Shown here: positions 35,586 to 44,339 of the stretch, one piece after another | Layout of the letters: the number at the start of each line of letters is the position of its first letter | Numbering within the stretch: the first letter of the stretch is position 1 | Assembly (NCBI GenBank): GCA_000432835.1 | Contig: FR890363.1 | Span: forward strand, 1 to 64,000 | Direction: 5' to 3' | Length of the DNA: 64,000 nucleotides | Source of the DNA: Clostridium sp. CAG:417 | GTDB taxonomy: Bacteria > Bacillota_I > Bacilli_A > RF39 > UBA660 | The notes under the pieces: model-generated | What the model was told of the DNA's origin: nothing | What the model saw: the letters and a program-made list of their open reading frames with translations, nothing else | Database searches by the model: none | Made by a program: the position numbers and the translations under genes

Positions 35586-35594
35586 TGTTATAAT
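35567..35594 (+). promoter_or_regulatory. Candidate promoter of the hybrid kinase gene
   Basis: TTGATA (35567-35572), 16-bp spacer, extended -10 TGT-TATAAT (35589-35594). The -35 lies within the preceding terminator, so one short sequence appears to serve both roles. Confidence 0.45.
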
Positions 35595-35623
35595 CTAAGT
35601 AGTTAAAATAGAGGTGTATGGAA

Positions 35624-37477
35624 ATGTCAAATAGTATTTTCTTTCAAGTTTCAAGTTTATTTTACATAATAATGTTAATAGTAATATATTTTTCTAAAAA
35701 AAGGTTACTATCATTTGAAAATAAAATATATATTTATATGCTAATCGCAAATTTAATAGGTCTAGTATTAGATGTATCTAGCATATTAACTATTATTCAT
35801 ATGGATCAGCTGCCAATTTTAAACTTTATTGTCACAAGATTGTATTTATTATATTTATTATGTTGGGTGAGCCTATTTACAGTATACACAATAGCTGTTT
35901 GCTTAAAGAATGTGAATGATGAAGAAAAAAAGCAAAATAAAATATTTTCATTATTTAAAATATTGTTCTTATTCTTTGGCTTGTTAATATTTATTCTTCC
36001 ACTAAACTATTACAATAAAGATGGAAAAATCTATTCATATGGCATCAGCGCAACACTATCTTATATAATCGGTGGAATCTATATTGCGATATGCCTTATT
36101 ATTACTATCAAAAATTTTAAAAAGATTCAAAAAATAAAATGTGTACCACTAATTTTGTATTTAATAATGTTTCCATTAATATTATCTATACAGGCCGTTT
36201 ATCCTCAAGTTTTACTTGTTACATCTACCGAATCATTCATTACCTTCCTTATGTACTTTACTATTGAAAATCCTGATATGAAAATGATAGAAGAATTAAA
36301 TATTGCTAAAGCACAGGCAGAAAAGGCTAATAATGCTAAATCAGAGTTCCTTGCTAATATGTCTCATGAAATACGTACTCCTCTTAATGCTATTACTGGT
36401 TTTAGCCAAGCTTTACAAGACGAAGAGGATATTCCAGAATCAGCAAAAGAAGATATTCGCGATATTATGATGGCTTCAAACAGTCTTTTAGAGATAGTTA
36501 ATGGAATATTAGATATTTCTAAAATAGAAGCTAATAAACTAGAAATTGTAAAGAAAGAATATGAAATTGGTAAGGTATTTGATGAATTAATAATTTTAAC
36601 TAAATCACGTATTGGCGATAAACCTATAGAATTTAGGAGTGTAATTGATCCTACTATTCCACCAGTTCTATATGGTGACCATGTCAGACTAAAACAAATA
36701 GTTTTAAATATCTTAACTAATGCTGCAAAATATACTAATGAAGGATATATTGAGTTTAAAGTAGATTCCGTTCAAAAAGATGGTGTTTGTCGTTTAATTA
36801 TTTCGGTAGAAGATACAGGAATTGGTATAGCTAAAGACAAAATTGATAAATTATTTACAAAATTTGAACGCTTTGATGAAGAAAAAAATATTACCATAGA
36901 AGGAACTGGACTTGGTATGGCAATAACTAAAAAATTAGTAGAATTAATGAATGGAACTATCGTTGTTCAAAGTGAATATGGAGAAGGATCTAAATTTACA
37001 GTAGCAATTGACCAAGTTATAGTGGAAGGAAAAACAAGTCTAGAACCTAAAATACAACCTAAGAAAAAAATAGATACAGTTGAATTTTTAGATGCTGAAG
37101 GAACAGATGAAAATACTAAAAAACGTCTTCTTATTGTCGATGATAATAAATTAAATCTAAAGGTTGCCCTAAGACTTTTATCACATTATAACTTTGAAAT
37201 AGATGAATTAACCAGTGGTATAGATTGTATTGAAAAAATAAAATCTGGGGCTCACTATGATTTGTTATTACTAGATGACATGATGCCAAAAATGAGTGGA
37301 GTTCAAACATTACAAAAGTTAAAAGAGTTACCTAATTATAACATTCCAACAGTTGCTCTAACCGCAAACGCTTTATCTGGAATGCGTGAACAATATATAG
37401 CAAAAGGATTTGATGATTATCTTGCCAAACCGATAGAAAAAGAAGAACTAGACAAAATTCTTGCTAAATACTTGTAA
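35624..37477 (+). CDS. Hybrid sensor histidine kinase (membrane sensor, HisKA, HATPase, REC)
   Basis: This 617-residue protein begins with about seven membrane helices (residues about 5-215) of unknown ligand. The phosphoacceptor His248 lies in FLANMSHEIRTPLNAI. The ATPase domain shows the N box LTNAAKY, DTGIGIAKD and GTGLGMAI. The receiver domain (about 503-617) has VDD, the phosphorylatable Asp near residue 551 (LLLLDDMMPKMSG) and the conserved Lys in LAKPIE. ATG 35624 is 7 nt behind AGAGGTG. The neighbour encodes an Hpt-REC protein, so the pair should form a His-Asp-His-Asp relay. No DNA-binding output protein is adjacent. Confidence 0.92.
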   Translation: MSNSIFFQVSSLFYIIMLIVIYFSKKRLLSFENKIYIYMLIANLIGLVLDVSSILTIIHMDQLPILNFIVTRLYLLYLLCWVSLFTVYTIAVCLKNVNDEEKKQNKIFSLFKILFLFFGLLIFILPLNYYNKDGKIYSYGISATLSYIIGGIYIAICLIITIKNFKKIQKIKCVPLILYLIMFPLILSIQAVYPQVLLVTSTESFITFLMYFTIENPDMKMIEELNIAKAQAEKANNAKSEFLANMSHEIRTPLNAITGFSQALQDEEDIPESAKEDIRDIMMASNSLLEIVNGILDISKIEANKLEIVKKEYEIGKVFDELIILTKSRIGDKPIEFRSVIDPTIPPVLYGDHVRLKQIVLNILTNAAKYTNEGYIEFKVDSVQKDGVCRLIISVEDTGIGIAKDKIDKLFTKFERFDEEKNITIEGTGLGMAITKKLVELMNGTIVVQSEYGEGSKFTVAIDQVIVEGKTSLEPKIQPKKKIDTVEFLDAEGTDENTKKRLLIVDDNKLNLKVALRLLSHYNFEIDELTSGIDCIEKIKSGAHYDLLLLDDMMPKMSGVQTLQKLKELPNYNIPTVALTANALSGMREQYIAKGFDDYLAKPIEKEELDKILAKYL

Positions 37478-37510
37478 TAATAATATAATCTAAATAGAGA
37501 AGGTGAAAAA

Positions 37511-38299
37511 ATGAATGATGTAAATTATCTACTAAATAATGGAGTAGACGTAGAAAAAAGCTTAGAACTTTTTGGAGATATTGAAACATATAATGCTAGC
37601 ATTCAAGACTTTGTAACAGATGCATCTGAGAAACTAGCTAAATTAAGAACTTTTAAAGAAAGTGGAGATATGGCTAATTATGCAATAGAAGTCCACGCTT
37701 TAAAAAGTGACTCTAAGTATTTTGGATTCACTAGATTAGCAGAACTTGCTCTTGATCAAGAAATGAAGAGTAAAGAAAATAATATGTTTTATATCAGTGA
37801 ACATTTCCCTGAATTAGAAAAAGAAACATTAAGAGCTCTAAATATAGCCAAAGTCTACCTTGGTAACGAGGCAGAAACTGTAGAGGTAATTGATGAACCT
37901 AAAGAAAATACTATCAAAGAAAAAACAATCCTTGTTGTAGATGACTCAGAGGTTATTAAAAAATTTATTCAAAAATTATTTGATAATGAATATGAGGTTT
38001 TAGTAGCAAGCGATGGTAAAGAAGCTATGAACGTTATTCAGCAAGGAATGTATAATAAACTTGTAGGTGTTTTTCTAGATTTAAATATGCCAAATGTTAA
38101 TGGATTCCAAGTATTAGAATTCTTTAGAGAAAATGATTTATTTTCCAAAATACCAGTCTCTATTATTACCGGTGTAGGATCTGATGAGTTAGTAGCCAAA
38201 GCTTATGAATATCCAATTGTAGATGTTTTAAGAAAACCATTTAACGAAAGAGATATTAAATTAATAGTAGAAGAAACTGTCAGTAAGTATATGGGATAA
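37511..38299 (+). CDS. Hpt-REC phosphorelay protein
   Basis: A 262-residue protein. The N-terminal Hpt domain (about 1-115) carries His62 in YAIEVHALKSDSKYFGF, the standard Hpt signature. A linker rich in Glu (about 120-136) joins it to a receiver domain (about 137-262) with VVDD, phosphoacceptor Asp190 (VFLDLNMPNVNG), Thr/Ser in IITG and Lys in LRKPF. It lies 33 bp behind the hybrid kinase gene and has an AGAAGGTG site. It can receive phosphate from the kinase's REC and hold it on its own REC. There is no effector domain, so output must go through another protein or protein-protein contact. Confidence 0.9.
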   Translation: MNDVNYLLNNGVDVEKSLELFGDIETYNASIQDFVTDASEKLAKLRTFKESGDMANYAIEVHALKSDSKYFGFTRLAELALDQEMKSKENNMFYISEHFPELEKETLRALNIAKVYLGNEAETVEVIDEPKENTIKEKTILVVDDSEVIKKFIQKLFDNEYEVLVASDGKEAMNVIQQGMYNKLVGVFLDLNMPNVNGFQVLEFFRENDLFSKIPVSIITGVGSDELVAKAYEYPIVDVLRKPFNERDIKLIVEETVSKYMG

Positions 38300-38331
38300 A
38301 TATCAATTAATTAAATAAAAATTATTATTGA

Positions 38332-38360
38332 GGAAACTATTAAGTAGTTTCTTCTTTATT
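38332..38360 (+). terminator. Terminator of the phosphorelay operon
   Basis: Stem GAAACTA / TAGTTTC (38333-38339, 38345-38351) with a T-rich tail interrupted by C. Confidence 0.55.
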
Positions 38361-38407
38361 TGAATTTACACATTTATGTAAAGTTTATTTTATAAGTAAC
38401 TATTTAT

Positions 38408-38435
38408 TTGACTACTAAATATAATAAGGTATAAT
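38408..38435 (+). promoter_or_regulatory. Candidate promoter of the anchored protein gene
   Basis: TTGACT (38408-38413), 16-bp spacer and TATAAT (38430-38435), 25 bp before the start codon. Confidence 0.55.
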
Positions 38436-38457
38436 ATTAAAAGAACGAGGTGTTAAG

Positions 38458-39048
38458 ATGAATTATAATCTTTATAAACAAGCAAGAAAAAAAATGCTAA
38501 TTAAAAATATCATTTTTATGAGTGTCATAATTGGTTTGGCATTAGTTTCTACCTATAAAATTTATGATAAATTTCAAGATGAAAGAGATAAGATTAGTAA
38601 TTCATCATCTCTAGAAGTTACTTTTCATGACAAAGCCGGTGAAAAAGTAGCGATTACTAAAATAACACCTGTAACTGACTCAGTAGGTTTGTCATCTCGT
38701 GCCTATAGATTTACAATCAAAAACAATACCGCAACTAAAGTAAAATACGCTGTTAAGATAGTACAAGATAACAAATTATATAAAAAAGATAAATGTGGAG
38801 AATACAAGATACCATTAAATATTATTAAAGTAGGAATTCATACTAAAGGACAAGTTAGTGATATTTATAATTTAGACGATTTAGATAACAATATTATTGT
38901 TAACAAAGTAATTGGCCCTCAAAAAGAAGAAGAATACACATTACGTTTTTGGATATCAAAAAACACTTTAACTCAAGAAGCTGATATGCATTTCCATGGA
39001 ATTATAGAAGTTGTAGAAGATGGAAATGATGTTGCCAAAGCTAATTAG
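38458..39048 (+). CDS. Membrane-anchored beta-sandwich protein, unknown
   Basis: A 196-residue protein with one N-terminal membrane helix (about 14-36) and an external domain rich in beta strands (SLEVTFHDKAG, AYRFTIKNNTATKVKYAVKIVQD, EYTLRFWISKNT, FHGIIEVVEDG), an Ig- or camelysin-like layout. No sorting signal or lipobox is seen. It is a single-gene unit with its own promoter and terminator, between the phosphorelay and the unusual sigma factor. Function is unknown. Confidence 0.75.
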   Translation: MNYNLYKQARKKMLIKNIIFMSVIIGLALVSTYKIYDKFQDERDKISNSSSLEVTFHDKAGEKVAITKITPVTDSVGLSSRAYRFTIKNNTATKVKYAVKIVQDNKLYKKDKCGEYKIPLNIIKVGIHTKGQVSDIYNLDDLDNNIIVNKVIGPQKEEEYTLRFWISKNTLTQEADMHFHGIIEVVEDGNDVAKAN

Positions 39049-39079
39049 ATAAGAAGAACCATTATCTTCTTATTTTTTT
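39049..39079 (+). terminator. Terminator after the anchored protein
   Basis: Stem ATAAGAAGA / TCTTCTTAT (39049-39057, 39065-39073) followed by six or seven T residues. Confidence 0.75.
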
Positions 39080-39158
39080 GTTAACAAATGAAGAAATTGT
39101 GCTAAAATATAAAGTAAAATTTAATTAAGTGTGCTATACCATAAATGGAGTGATTTTT

Positions 39159-40814
39159 ATGACAGAAAAATATATTCAAAAAATAGAAAAAGATATTGAT
39201 AATGACTTTAAATTTTTAAAAAGCGATATTATTGATTTAATAGATTTAAAAGAACTAGAAACCGCTAACGCTAATTATGATTGTTTCAAGGATGAAGTAT
39301 ATAAACAAATTTACATTCTAATATTGTATAATTTCTTTCAAAACAACTTAGAAGAGATGAACCTTTTTTGCAAAACACTTAAAAATAATAAAAATTCATA
39401 CCATAAGTTATCATCTTTAATTAATCAATGTGAAGATAATAATCGTTTCAAATTATTTATGTATTTATCTAATAATGACACTATAAAAGTTATAGTTGAA
39501 CAATTAATAAAAGAAGATTGTATTTTTGAAAAAAGTCTTATAAAAGAAGATATAGAAGATAGTTTGATAGAGTATATTAGTTTTTATTGTACTATCAATA
39601 GTATACCTTATATAGATATTATTCCTACAAGAAGCAATGACTTAATAAATGATATAGCGAAAGTTTATTTACAAGAAATATCGAAAATACCTCTATTATC
39701 TTCCGAAGAGGAGTTAAGCTTAACAACTAGCTATATCGAGACTAGAGATAAAGATATAAGAGATAAAATCATAGAATCTAATCTAAAACTAGTAGTAAAT
39801 GTAGCTAAAAAAAATATCGATAAGGGATTAGAATTTATTGATCTAATAGGTGAAGGAAATATTGGTTTAATGAAAGCTGTTGAAAGATTTGATCCTAGTA
39901 TGGGGTTTAAATTTGCAACATACGCCACTTGGTGGATTAATCAGTCAATTCAAAGGGCAATCAAAAATCAATCTAGAAATATTAGAATTCCAGTCGCCGT
40001 TGTAGAAAAAATGCAAAAGTATTTGCAAACCATAAGAAAAATAACTGAGAAAGAAGGAAGAGTCCCTAGTGATCAGGAAATGGCTAATACCTTAAATGTT
40101 CCCTTAGAAAAAATATTAGAGTATAAAAGACTATTAAATGATACTATTAGCTTAAGTGAAATAGTTAAGGATTCCAATAATAAAGATATTGAGTTAATTG
40201 AAACTATAGAAGATAAATCCAACATTTTAGTGTATAACAATTTTACTGAAAAAGGTGAATTAGAAGAAGCTTTAAAAAAAATGCCTATTAAAGAGGCTAC
40301 GGTTTTGAGATTAAGATATGGATTAAATCCTGAACAGAAATGTTATTCCCAAAATCAAATAGCAAAAATCTATCCTCAGCTTGGGCTTTCACAAGATAAA
40401 GTTACACATCAAAGAATTAGTCAGTTAGAGATAAAAGGACTTCAAAAACTAAAAGATATTATAACAGCAAAACCTAAAACTAAAAAAACTAGAACAAAGA
40501 AATCTCAAGCACATGATCATGAAAAGATTAAAAAACCGCAAGGAGCTTTAAAAAATACCGATATAAAAATGTTAAGTTTTCTAAGAAGTTGTAGCGGTAC
40601 GGATATTAAAGTAATAGAAGATTTTCTAGGAGAAGAAGAGTTAGCTATGCTAAAAAAATATTTTGGTGATGACTTAGCCAACCCTGTTTTAAATAGAAAA
40701 ACAAACTATGAAGATGTTCTACATATAAAAAGAGTAATATTTCCTAAAATATATGGTTTATACATAGATGGCTATATTATGAATGAATCATCCCTAGTTT
40801 TAAAAAGAAAATAG
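39159..40814 (+). CDS. Divergent sigma-70 factor with N- and C-terminal extensions
   Basis: This 551-residue protein has a clear sigma-70 core. Region 1.2 is about 160-190 (IAKVYLQEISKIPLLSSEEE), region 2 about 200-275 with the -10-binding YATWWINQSIQRAIKNQSR, region 3 about 285-360 and region 4 about 365-435. The first 155 residues match no known region 1.1, and about 110 residues follow region 4 (a Lys/Thr-rich linker, then a helical domain). Region 4 is unusual: the recognition helix reads KVTHQRISQLEIKGLQKL, and the turn before it has extra residues (YPQLGLSQD). The ATG at 39159 follows GGAGTGAT. It is probably a group 2 or specialised factor rather than the primary one. Confidence 0.88.
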   Translation: MTEKYIQKIEKDIDNDFKFLKSDIIDLIDLKELETANANYDCFKDEVYKQIYILILYNFFQNNLEEMNLFCKTLKNNKNSYHKLSSLINQCEDNNRFKLFMYLSNNDTIKVIVEQLIKEDCIFEKSLIKEDIEDSLIEYISFYCTINSIPYIDIIPTRSNDLINDIAKVYLQEISKIPLLSSEEELSLTTSYIETRDKDIRDKIIESNLKLVVNVAKKNIDKGLEFIDLIGEGNIGLMKAVERFDPSMGFKFATYATWWINQSIQRAIKNQSRNIRIPVAVVEKMQKYLQTIRKITEKEGRVPSDQEMANTLNVPLEKILEYKRLLNDTISLSEIVKDSNNKDIELIETIEDKSNILVYNNFTEKGELEEALKKMPIKEATVLRLRYGLNPEQKCYSQNQIAKIYPQLGLSQDKVTHQRISQLEIKGLQKLKDIITAKPKTKKTRTKKSQAHDHEKIKKPQGALKNTDIKMLSFLRSCSGTDIKVIEDFLGEEELAMLKKYFGDDLANPVLNRKTNYEDVLHIKRVIFPKIYGLYIDGYIMNESSLVLKRK

Positions 40815-40882
40815 AAATTTGTAGGACCTATTGTTTTATCAATATAAATTTGATATTCTTATATAAAGGTTAGGTGATAAAA

Positions 40883-41884
40883 ATGAAAATATTAGTAACT
40901 GGTGGAAATGGTTACATAGGATCACACACATGTGTGGAATTATTAAATAATGGTTATGAAGTAGTTATCTTAGATAATTTCTCTAACAGTAAAAGAGAAA
41001 ATCTTTCAAAAATAAAACAGATTACAGGCAAAGACTTTACATTCTATGAAGGCAATATGATAGATGAAGATATTTTAGATAAAATATTTACTGAAAATAA
41101 AATTGATGCAGTTATCGACTTTGCTGCTTATAAGGCAGTTGGTGAGTCAGTTGAAAAACCAGTTGAATACTATACAAATAATGTTTCTACGGTATTAGTA
41201 TTACTTAGCGCTATGAAAAAGTATAATGTTAAAAAACTTGTCTTTTCATCAAGTGCTACAGTATATGGAGATCCAGAAGTATTGCCGATAACAGAGGATT
41301 GTAAAACAGGAAATACCACAAATCCATATGGTACATCAAAGCTATTCGTTGAACAAATCTTAAAGGATTTATATAAATCAGATAATACATTTGATATTGC
41401 AATTCTTAGATATTTTAACCCAATTGGTGCCCATTCATCAGGTCTTATTGGTGAAGAACCTAATGGAATTCCGGCTAATTTATTACCATATGTTTCAAAA
41501 GTTGCTAGTGGCAAATTAGAATGTTTATCTGTTTTCGGAAATGACTATGATACTAAAGATGGTACTGGAGTAAGAGATTATATTCATGTTGTTGATTTAG
41601 CTATTGGACATATTAAAGCCCTAGAAAAATTAAATAAAGAAGGTAAAGGTCTATTTATCTATAATCTAGCAACCGGTACTGGATATAGCGTATTAGATAT
41701 AATAAATACCTTTGAAAAGGTGAATAATGTTAAAGTAAATTATAAAATAGTAAACAGACGTCCAGGAGATATCGCTGCTTGTTATTCAGATCCAACAAAG
41801 GCTAAGGAAGAATTAGGCTTTGTTGCCACAAAAACTCTTGAAGATATGTGTCGTGACCTTTGGAATTATGAAAAAAATAATTAA
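40883..41884 (+). CDS. galE: UDP-glucose 4-epimerase
   Basis: This enzyme interconverts UDP-glucose and UDP-galactose (or the N-acetyl forms), supplying sugars for envelope glycans. It is a 333-residue short-chain dehydrogenase-type protein: NAD-binding GGNGYIGSH at the start, FSSSATVYG with the catalytic Ser/Thr, YGTSK with the Tyr and Lys (YxxxK), YFNPIGAHSSGLIGE and GVRDYIHVVDLA. The ATG at 40883 follows TTAGGTGAT; a GTG at 40874 within that site is rejected. It is a single gene, followed by a terminator. Confidence 0.96.
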   Translation: MKILVTGGNGYIGSHTCVELLNNGYEVVILDNFSNSKRENLSKIKQITGKDFTFYEGNMIDEDILDKIFTENKIDAVIDFAAYKAVGESVEKPVEYYTNNVSTVLVLLSAMKKYNVKKLVFSSSATVYGDPEVLPITEDCKTGNTTNPYGTSKLFVEQILKDLYKSDNTFDIAILRYFNPIGAHSSGLIGEEPNGIPANLLPYVSKVASGKLECLSVFGNDYDTKDGTGVRDYIHVVDLAIGHIKALEKLNKEGKGLFIYNLATGTGYSVLDIINTFEKVNNVKVNYKIVNRRPGDIAACYSDPTKAKEELGFVATKTLEDMCRDLWNYEKNN

Positions 41885-41885
41885 G

Positions 41886-41912
41886 AGTTCTAGCCTATGT
41901 TAGAACTTTTAA
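41886..41912 (+). terminator. Terminator of galE
   Basis: Stem AGTTCTA / TAGAACT (41886-41892, 41901-41907) followed by TTTTAATTTT. The following stretch to 42065 has no recognisable gene. Confidence 0.6.
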
Positions 41913-42065
41913 TTTTGCTATTTTTATGTTTTAAAGAAAGTGAATTATTGCAAATTCCCTTAGAAAAACACAATCAAAAGAAAAGAAATTGAGCCTAATT
42001 TTACCAAATCTTAGATTTCTCTTTTTTTCAATTTTTTGTTATATCCATTTCAAGGAGAAAAATAT

Positions 42066-42196
42066 ATGCAAGAAAAAAATTTTATACATGTAAGTATGAT
42101 CGAGCCTTTAAAGAAGTTTTCATGAAAGAAGATAATAAAGATATACTTACTAATTTATTAGAAGAAATACTGGAAGTAAAAATAAATAATTTGTAG
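42066..42196 (+). pseudogene. Remnant of an Rpn/PD-(D/E)XK transposase-like nuclease
   Basis: After a GGAG site, an ATG at 42066 opens a frame that ends after 19 codons. Adding one A in the A7 run near 42072-42079 joins it to the frame ending at 42196, giving MQEKKFYTCKYDRAFKEVF and then MKEDNKDILTNLLEEILEVKINNL. The pattern YDxAFKxVF...NKDILxxLLxxIL is the N-terminus of the Rpn (recombination-promoting nuclease, formerly putative transposase) family, normally about 250-330 residues. Only about 43 residues remain, so this is a decayed copy. It is the only trace of a mobile-type gene here. Confidence 0.65.
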
Positions 42197-42200
42197 TTTT

Positions 42201-42227
42201 TTAGCACTCACAATTGACAAGTGCTAA
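42201..42227 (+). promoter_or_regulatory. CIRCE element (HrcA operator) of htpG
   Basis: TTAGCACTC-N9-AAGTGCTAA matches the CIRCE consensus TTAGCACTC-N9-GAGTGCTAA with one mismatch. HrcA repressor binds CIRCE and represses heat-shock genes. The element contains the -35 of the htpG promoter. Confidence 0.88.
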
Positions 42228-42242
42228 AAGTAGTGCTACTAT
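42214..42242 (+). promoter_or_regulatory. htpG promoter overlapping CIRCE
   Basis: TTGACA (42214-42219) lies in the spacer of CIRCE; after 17 bp comes an extended -10, TGC-TACTAT (42237-42242). Bound HrcA would cover the -35. An inverted repeat (AATTGTTAG / CTAACAATT, 42245-42268, then T residues) lies across the expected start site. Confidence 0.65.
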
Positions 42243-42290
42243 TTAATTGTTAGAGTTATCTAACAATTTTTTAAGAAAGAGATGAAATTT

Positions 42291-44174
42291 GTGAAGAAAA
42301 AACAATTTAAAGCAGAATCTAAAAAATTACTAGATATGATGATTAATTCAATTTATACTAACAAAGAAATATTCTTAAGAGAATTAATATCAAACGCTAG
42401 TGATGCTATTGATAAACTATATTATAAGTCATTAACTGATAAGAATATCAAAGTAAAAAAAGAAGATTTAGAGATTCGTATAAGCTTAGATAAAGAAAAT
42501 AGAACCTTAACTATTACTGATAATGGTATTGGTATGAATGAAGAAGAACTTGAGAATAATTTAGGTACAATTGCCAAAAGTGGTTCTGAATTATTTAAAG
42601 AAAATAATGATAAAAAGAAAGATATTGATGTCATAGGACAATTTGGTGTAGGATTCTATTCTGCCTTTATGGTAAGTGATAAAGTTGTAGTAAATAGTAA
42701 AAGTATAGAAAGTCCTAAGGCTTATACTTGGACATCAACTGGTGCTGATGGTTACAGTATTACAGAATCAGACAAGAAAGATAACGGAACAGAAGTAATT
42801 TTATATTTGAAGGAAAGCAATGAAGATGTTAGCTATGAAGAGTTTCTAGAAGAATATACTATTAAAAATTTAGTCAAAAAATACTCTGATTATATCCATT
42901 ACCCAATTAAGATGATGGAAGAAAAGAAAATCAAGAAAGAAGATAGTGACAAAGAAGAAACGATAAAACAAGATGTTACTCTTAACAGTATGATTCCACT
43001 TTGGAAAAAACAAAAGAAGGATGTTACAGAAGAAGAGTATAATGACTTTTATACCGATAAATTTTATGATTATGAAAAGCCATTACGTGTAGTAAGAAGC
43101 GAAGTAGAGGGAAGATGCAGTTATACAAGTCTTTTATTTATCCCATCTCATGCTCCATTTGACTATTATAGTAAAGATTATGAAAAGGGACTTCAACTAT
43201 ATTCAAAAGGTGTCATGATTATGGATAAATGTAGTGAGTTACTTCCAGATTACTTTAGCTTTGTAAAAGGTTTAGTTGATAGCGAAGATATATCATTAAA
43301 TATCTCAAGAGAAACACTACAAGAAAATTATCAAATAGAGTTAATTGCAAAAAGTCTTGAAACAAAAATTAGAAAAGAACTAGAAAATATGCTAAAAGAG
43401 GATCGAAAAGATTATGAAAAATTCTTCAAAGACTTTGGAATGCAATTAAAATATGGAATTTATAGTAGTTATGGCATGAAAAAAGATATCTTACAAGATC
43501 TACTACTATATACATCATCAAAAGAGAAAAAATTAGTAACCTTAAAAGAATATGTTGCTAACATGAAAGAAGACCAAAAAAACATTTATTATGCTTGTGG
43601 TGAAAGTATTGATAAAATAGATTTACTTCCACAAGTAGAATCTGTAAAAGATAAAGATTATGAAATCCTATATCTAACAGATTATATGGATGAATTTGTA
43701 ATTAAATCACTTCAAGAATATGAAGGTAAAAAGTTTATTAACGTTGCTGATGAAAAGATGGATTTAGATACAGAAGAGGAAAAAGAATCATTACAAAAAG
43801 CCAATGAGAGTAATAAAGACATGTTTACAAAAATGAAAGAGTACTTGTCAGATAAAGTATCAAATGTCCAATTTACACATAGATTAAAAAACCATCCAGT
43901 ATGTTTAACTACTAAGGGTGAGGTATCAGTAGAAATGGAAAAAGTATTAAATGCTATGCCAAATAATCAAAATATCAAAGCCGATGTTGTTATGGAAATA
44001 AATGAGAGTCACGAAATTAGTAAGAAACTTGAGAAATTATATAAAGCAAAAGATTATGAAACATTAGAAAAATATACTAAAATATTATATGCTCAAGCAA
44101 GACTTATTGAAGGCTTAAGCGTTGAAAATCCAACCGAGATTAGTAATTTAGTCTGTGAAGTATTGACAAAATAA
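42291..44174 (+). CDS. htpG: Hsp90-family chaperone HtpG
   Basis: This ATP-dependent chaperone acts as a dimer in the cytoplasm. N-terminal GHKL ATPase motifs are intact: NKEIFLRELISNASDAIDKL, TDNGIGMN, GTIAKSG and GQFGVGFYSAFMV. The middle domain contains the conserved SLNISRETLQ. The length of 627 matches the family. GTG at 42291 is preferred over ATG at 42282: it gives MKKKQFKAESKKLL, aligning with the usual MAKKEFKAESKRLL start, and AGAGATGA sits just ahead of it. The CIRCE-overlapping promoter shows HrcA control, unlike B. subtilis where htpG is not in the HrcA regulon. A terminator follows. Confidence 0.96.
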   Translation: MKKKQFKAESKKLLDMMINSIYTNKEIFLRELISNASDAIDKLYYKSLTDKNIKVKKEDLEIRISLDKENRTLTITDNGIGMNEEELENNLGTIAKSGSELFKENNDKKKDIDVIGQFGVGFYSAFMVSDKVVVNSKSIESPKAYTWTSTGADGYSITESDKKDNGTEVILYLKESNEDVSYEEFLEEYTIKNLVKKYSDYIHYPIKMMEEKKIKKEDSDKEETIKQDVTLNSMIPLWKKQKKDVTEEEYNDFYTDKFYDYEKPLRVVRSEVEGRCSYTSLLFIPSHAPFDYYSKDYEKGLQLYSKGVMIMDKCSELLPDYFSFVKGLVDSEDISLNISRETLQENYQIELIAKSLETKIRKELENMLKEDRKDYEKFFKDFGMQLKYGIYSSYGMKKDILQDLLLYTSSKEKKLVTLKEYVANMKEDQKNIYYACGESIDKIDLLPQVESVKDKDYEILYLTDYMDEFVIKSLQEYEGKKFINVADEKMDLDTEEEKESLQKANESNKDMFTKMKEYLSDKVSNVQFTHRLKNHPVCLTTKGEVSVEMEKVLNAMPNNQNIKADVVMEINESHEISKKLEKLYKAKDYETLEKYTKILYAQARLIEGLSVENPTEISNLVCEVLTK

Positions 44175-44183
44175 TATTTAGAA

Positions 44184-44217
44184 AGCAGGGCATAATTAAT
44201 TATATGACCTGTTTTTT
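44184..44217 (+). terminator. Terminator of htpG
   Basis: Imperfect long stem (AGCAGGGCATAATT / AATTATATGACCTGTT) followed by a run of T residues. Confidence 0.65.
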
Positions 44218-44291
44218 AAGTATCAAAAAAAATTATTCAAATAAAAGATAACTAAAATTAAAAAAGCTTTCTCAAAGAAGTTAATAAAAAT

Positions 44292-44321
44292 TTGATTTTT
44301 ATTAATTTGATTTGGTATAAT
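44292..44321 (+). promoter_or_regulatory. Promoter of the TSCPD/mscL unit
   Basis: TTGATT (44292-44297), 18-bp spacer, TGG-TATAAT (44316-44321), 19 bp before the GTG start. It rules out the longer frame beginning at 44292. Confidence 0.6.
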
Positions 44322-44339
44322 ACAGTAAGAGGTGATATA

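Noticed and set aside
42245..42272. Hairpin with T run before htpG considered as an attenuator or terminator
   Set aside because: The expected transcription start at about 42249 lies inside the left stem, so most htpG transcripts would not contain the full hairpin.
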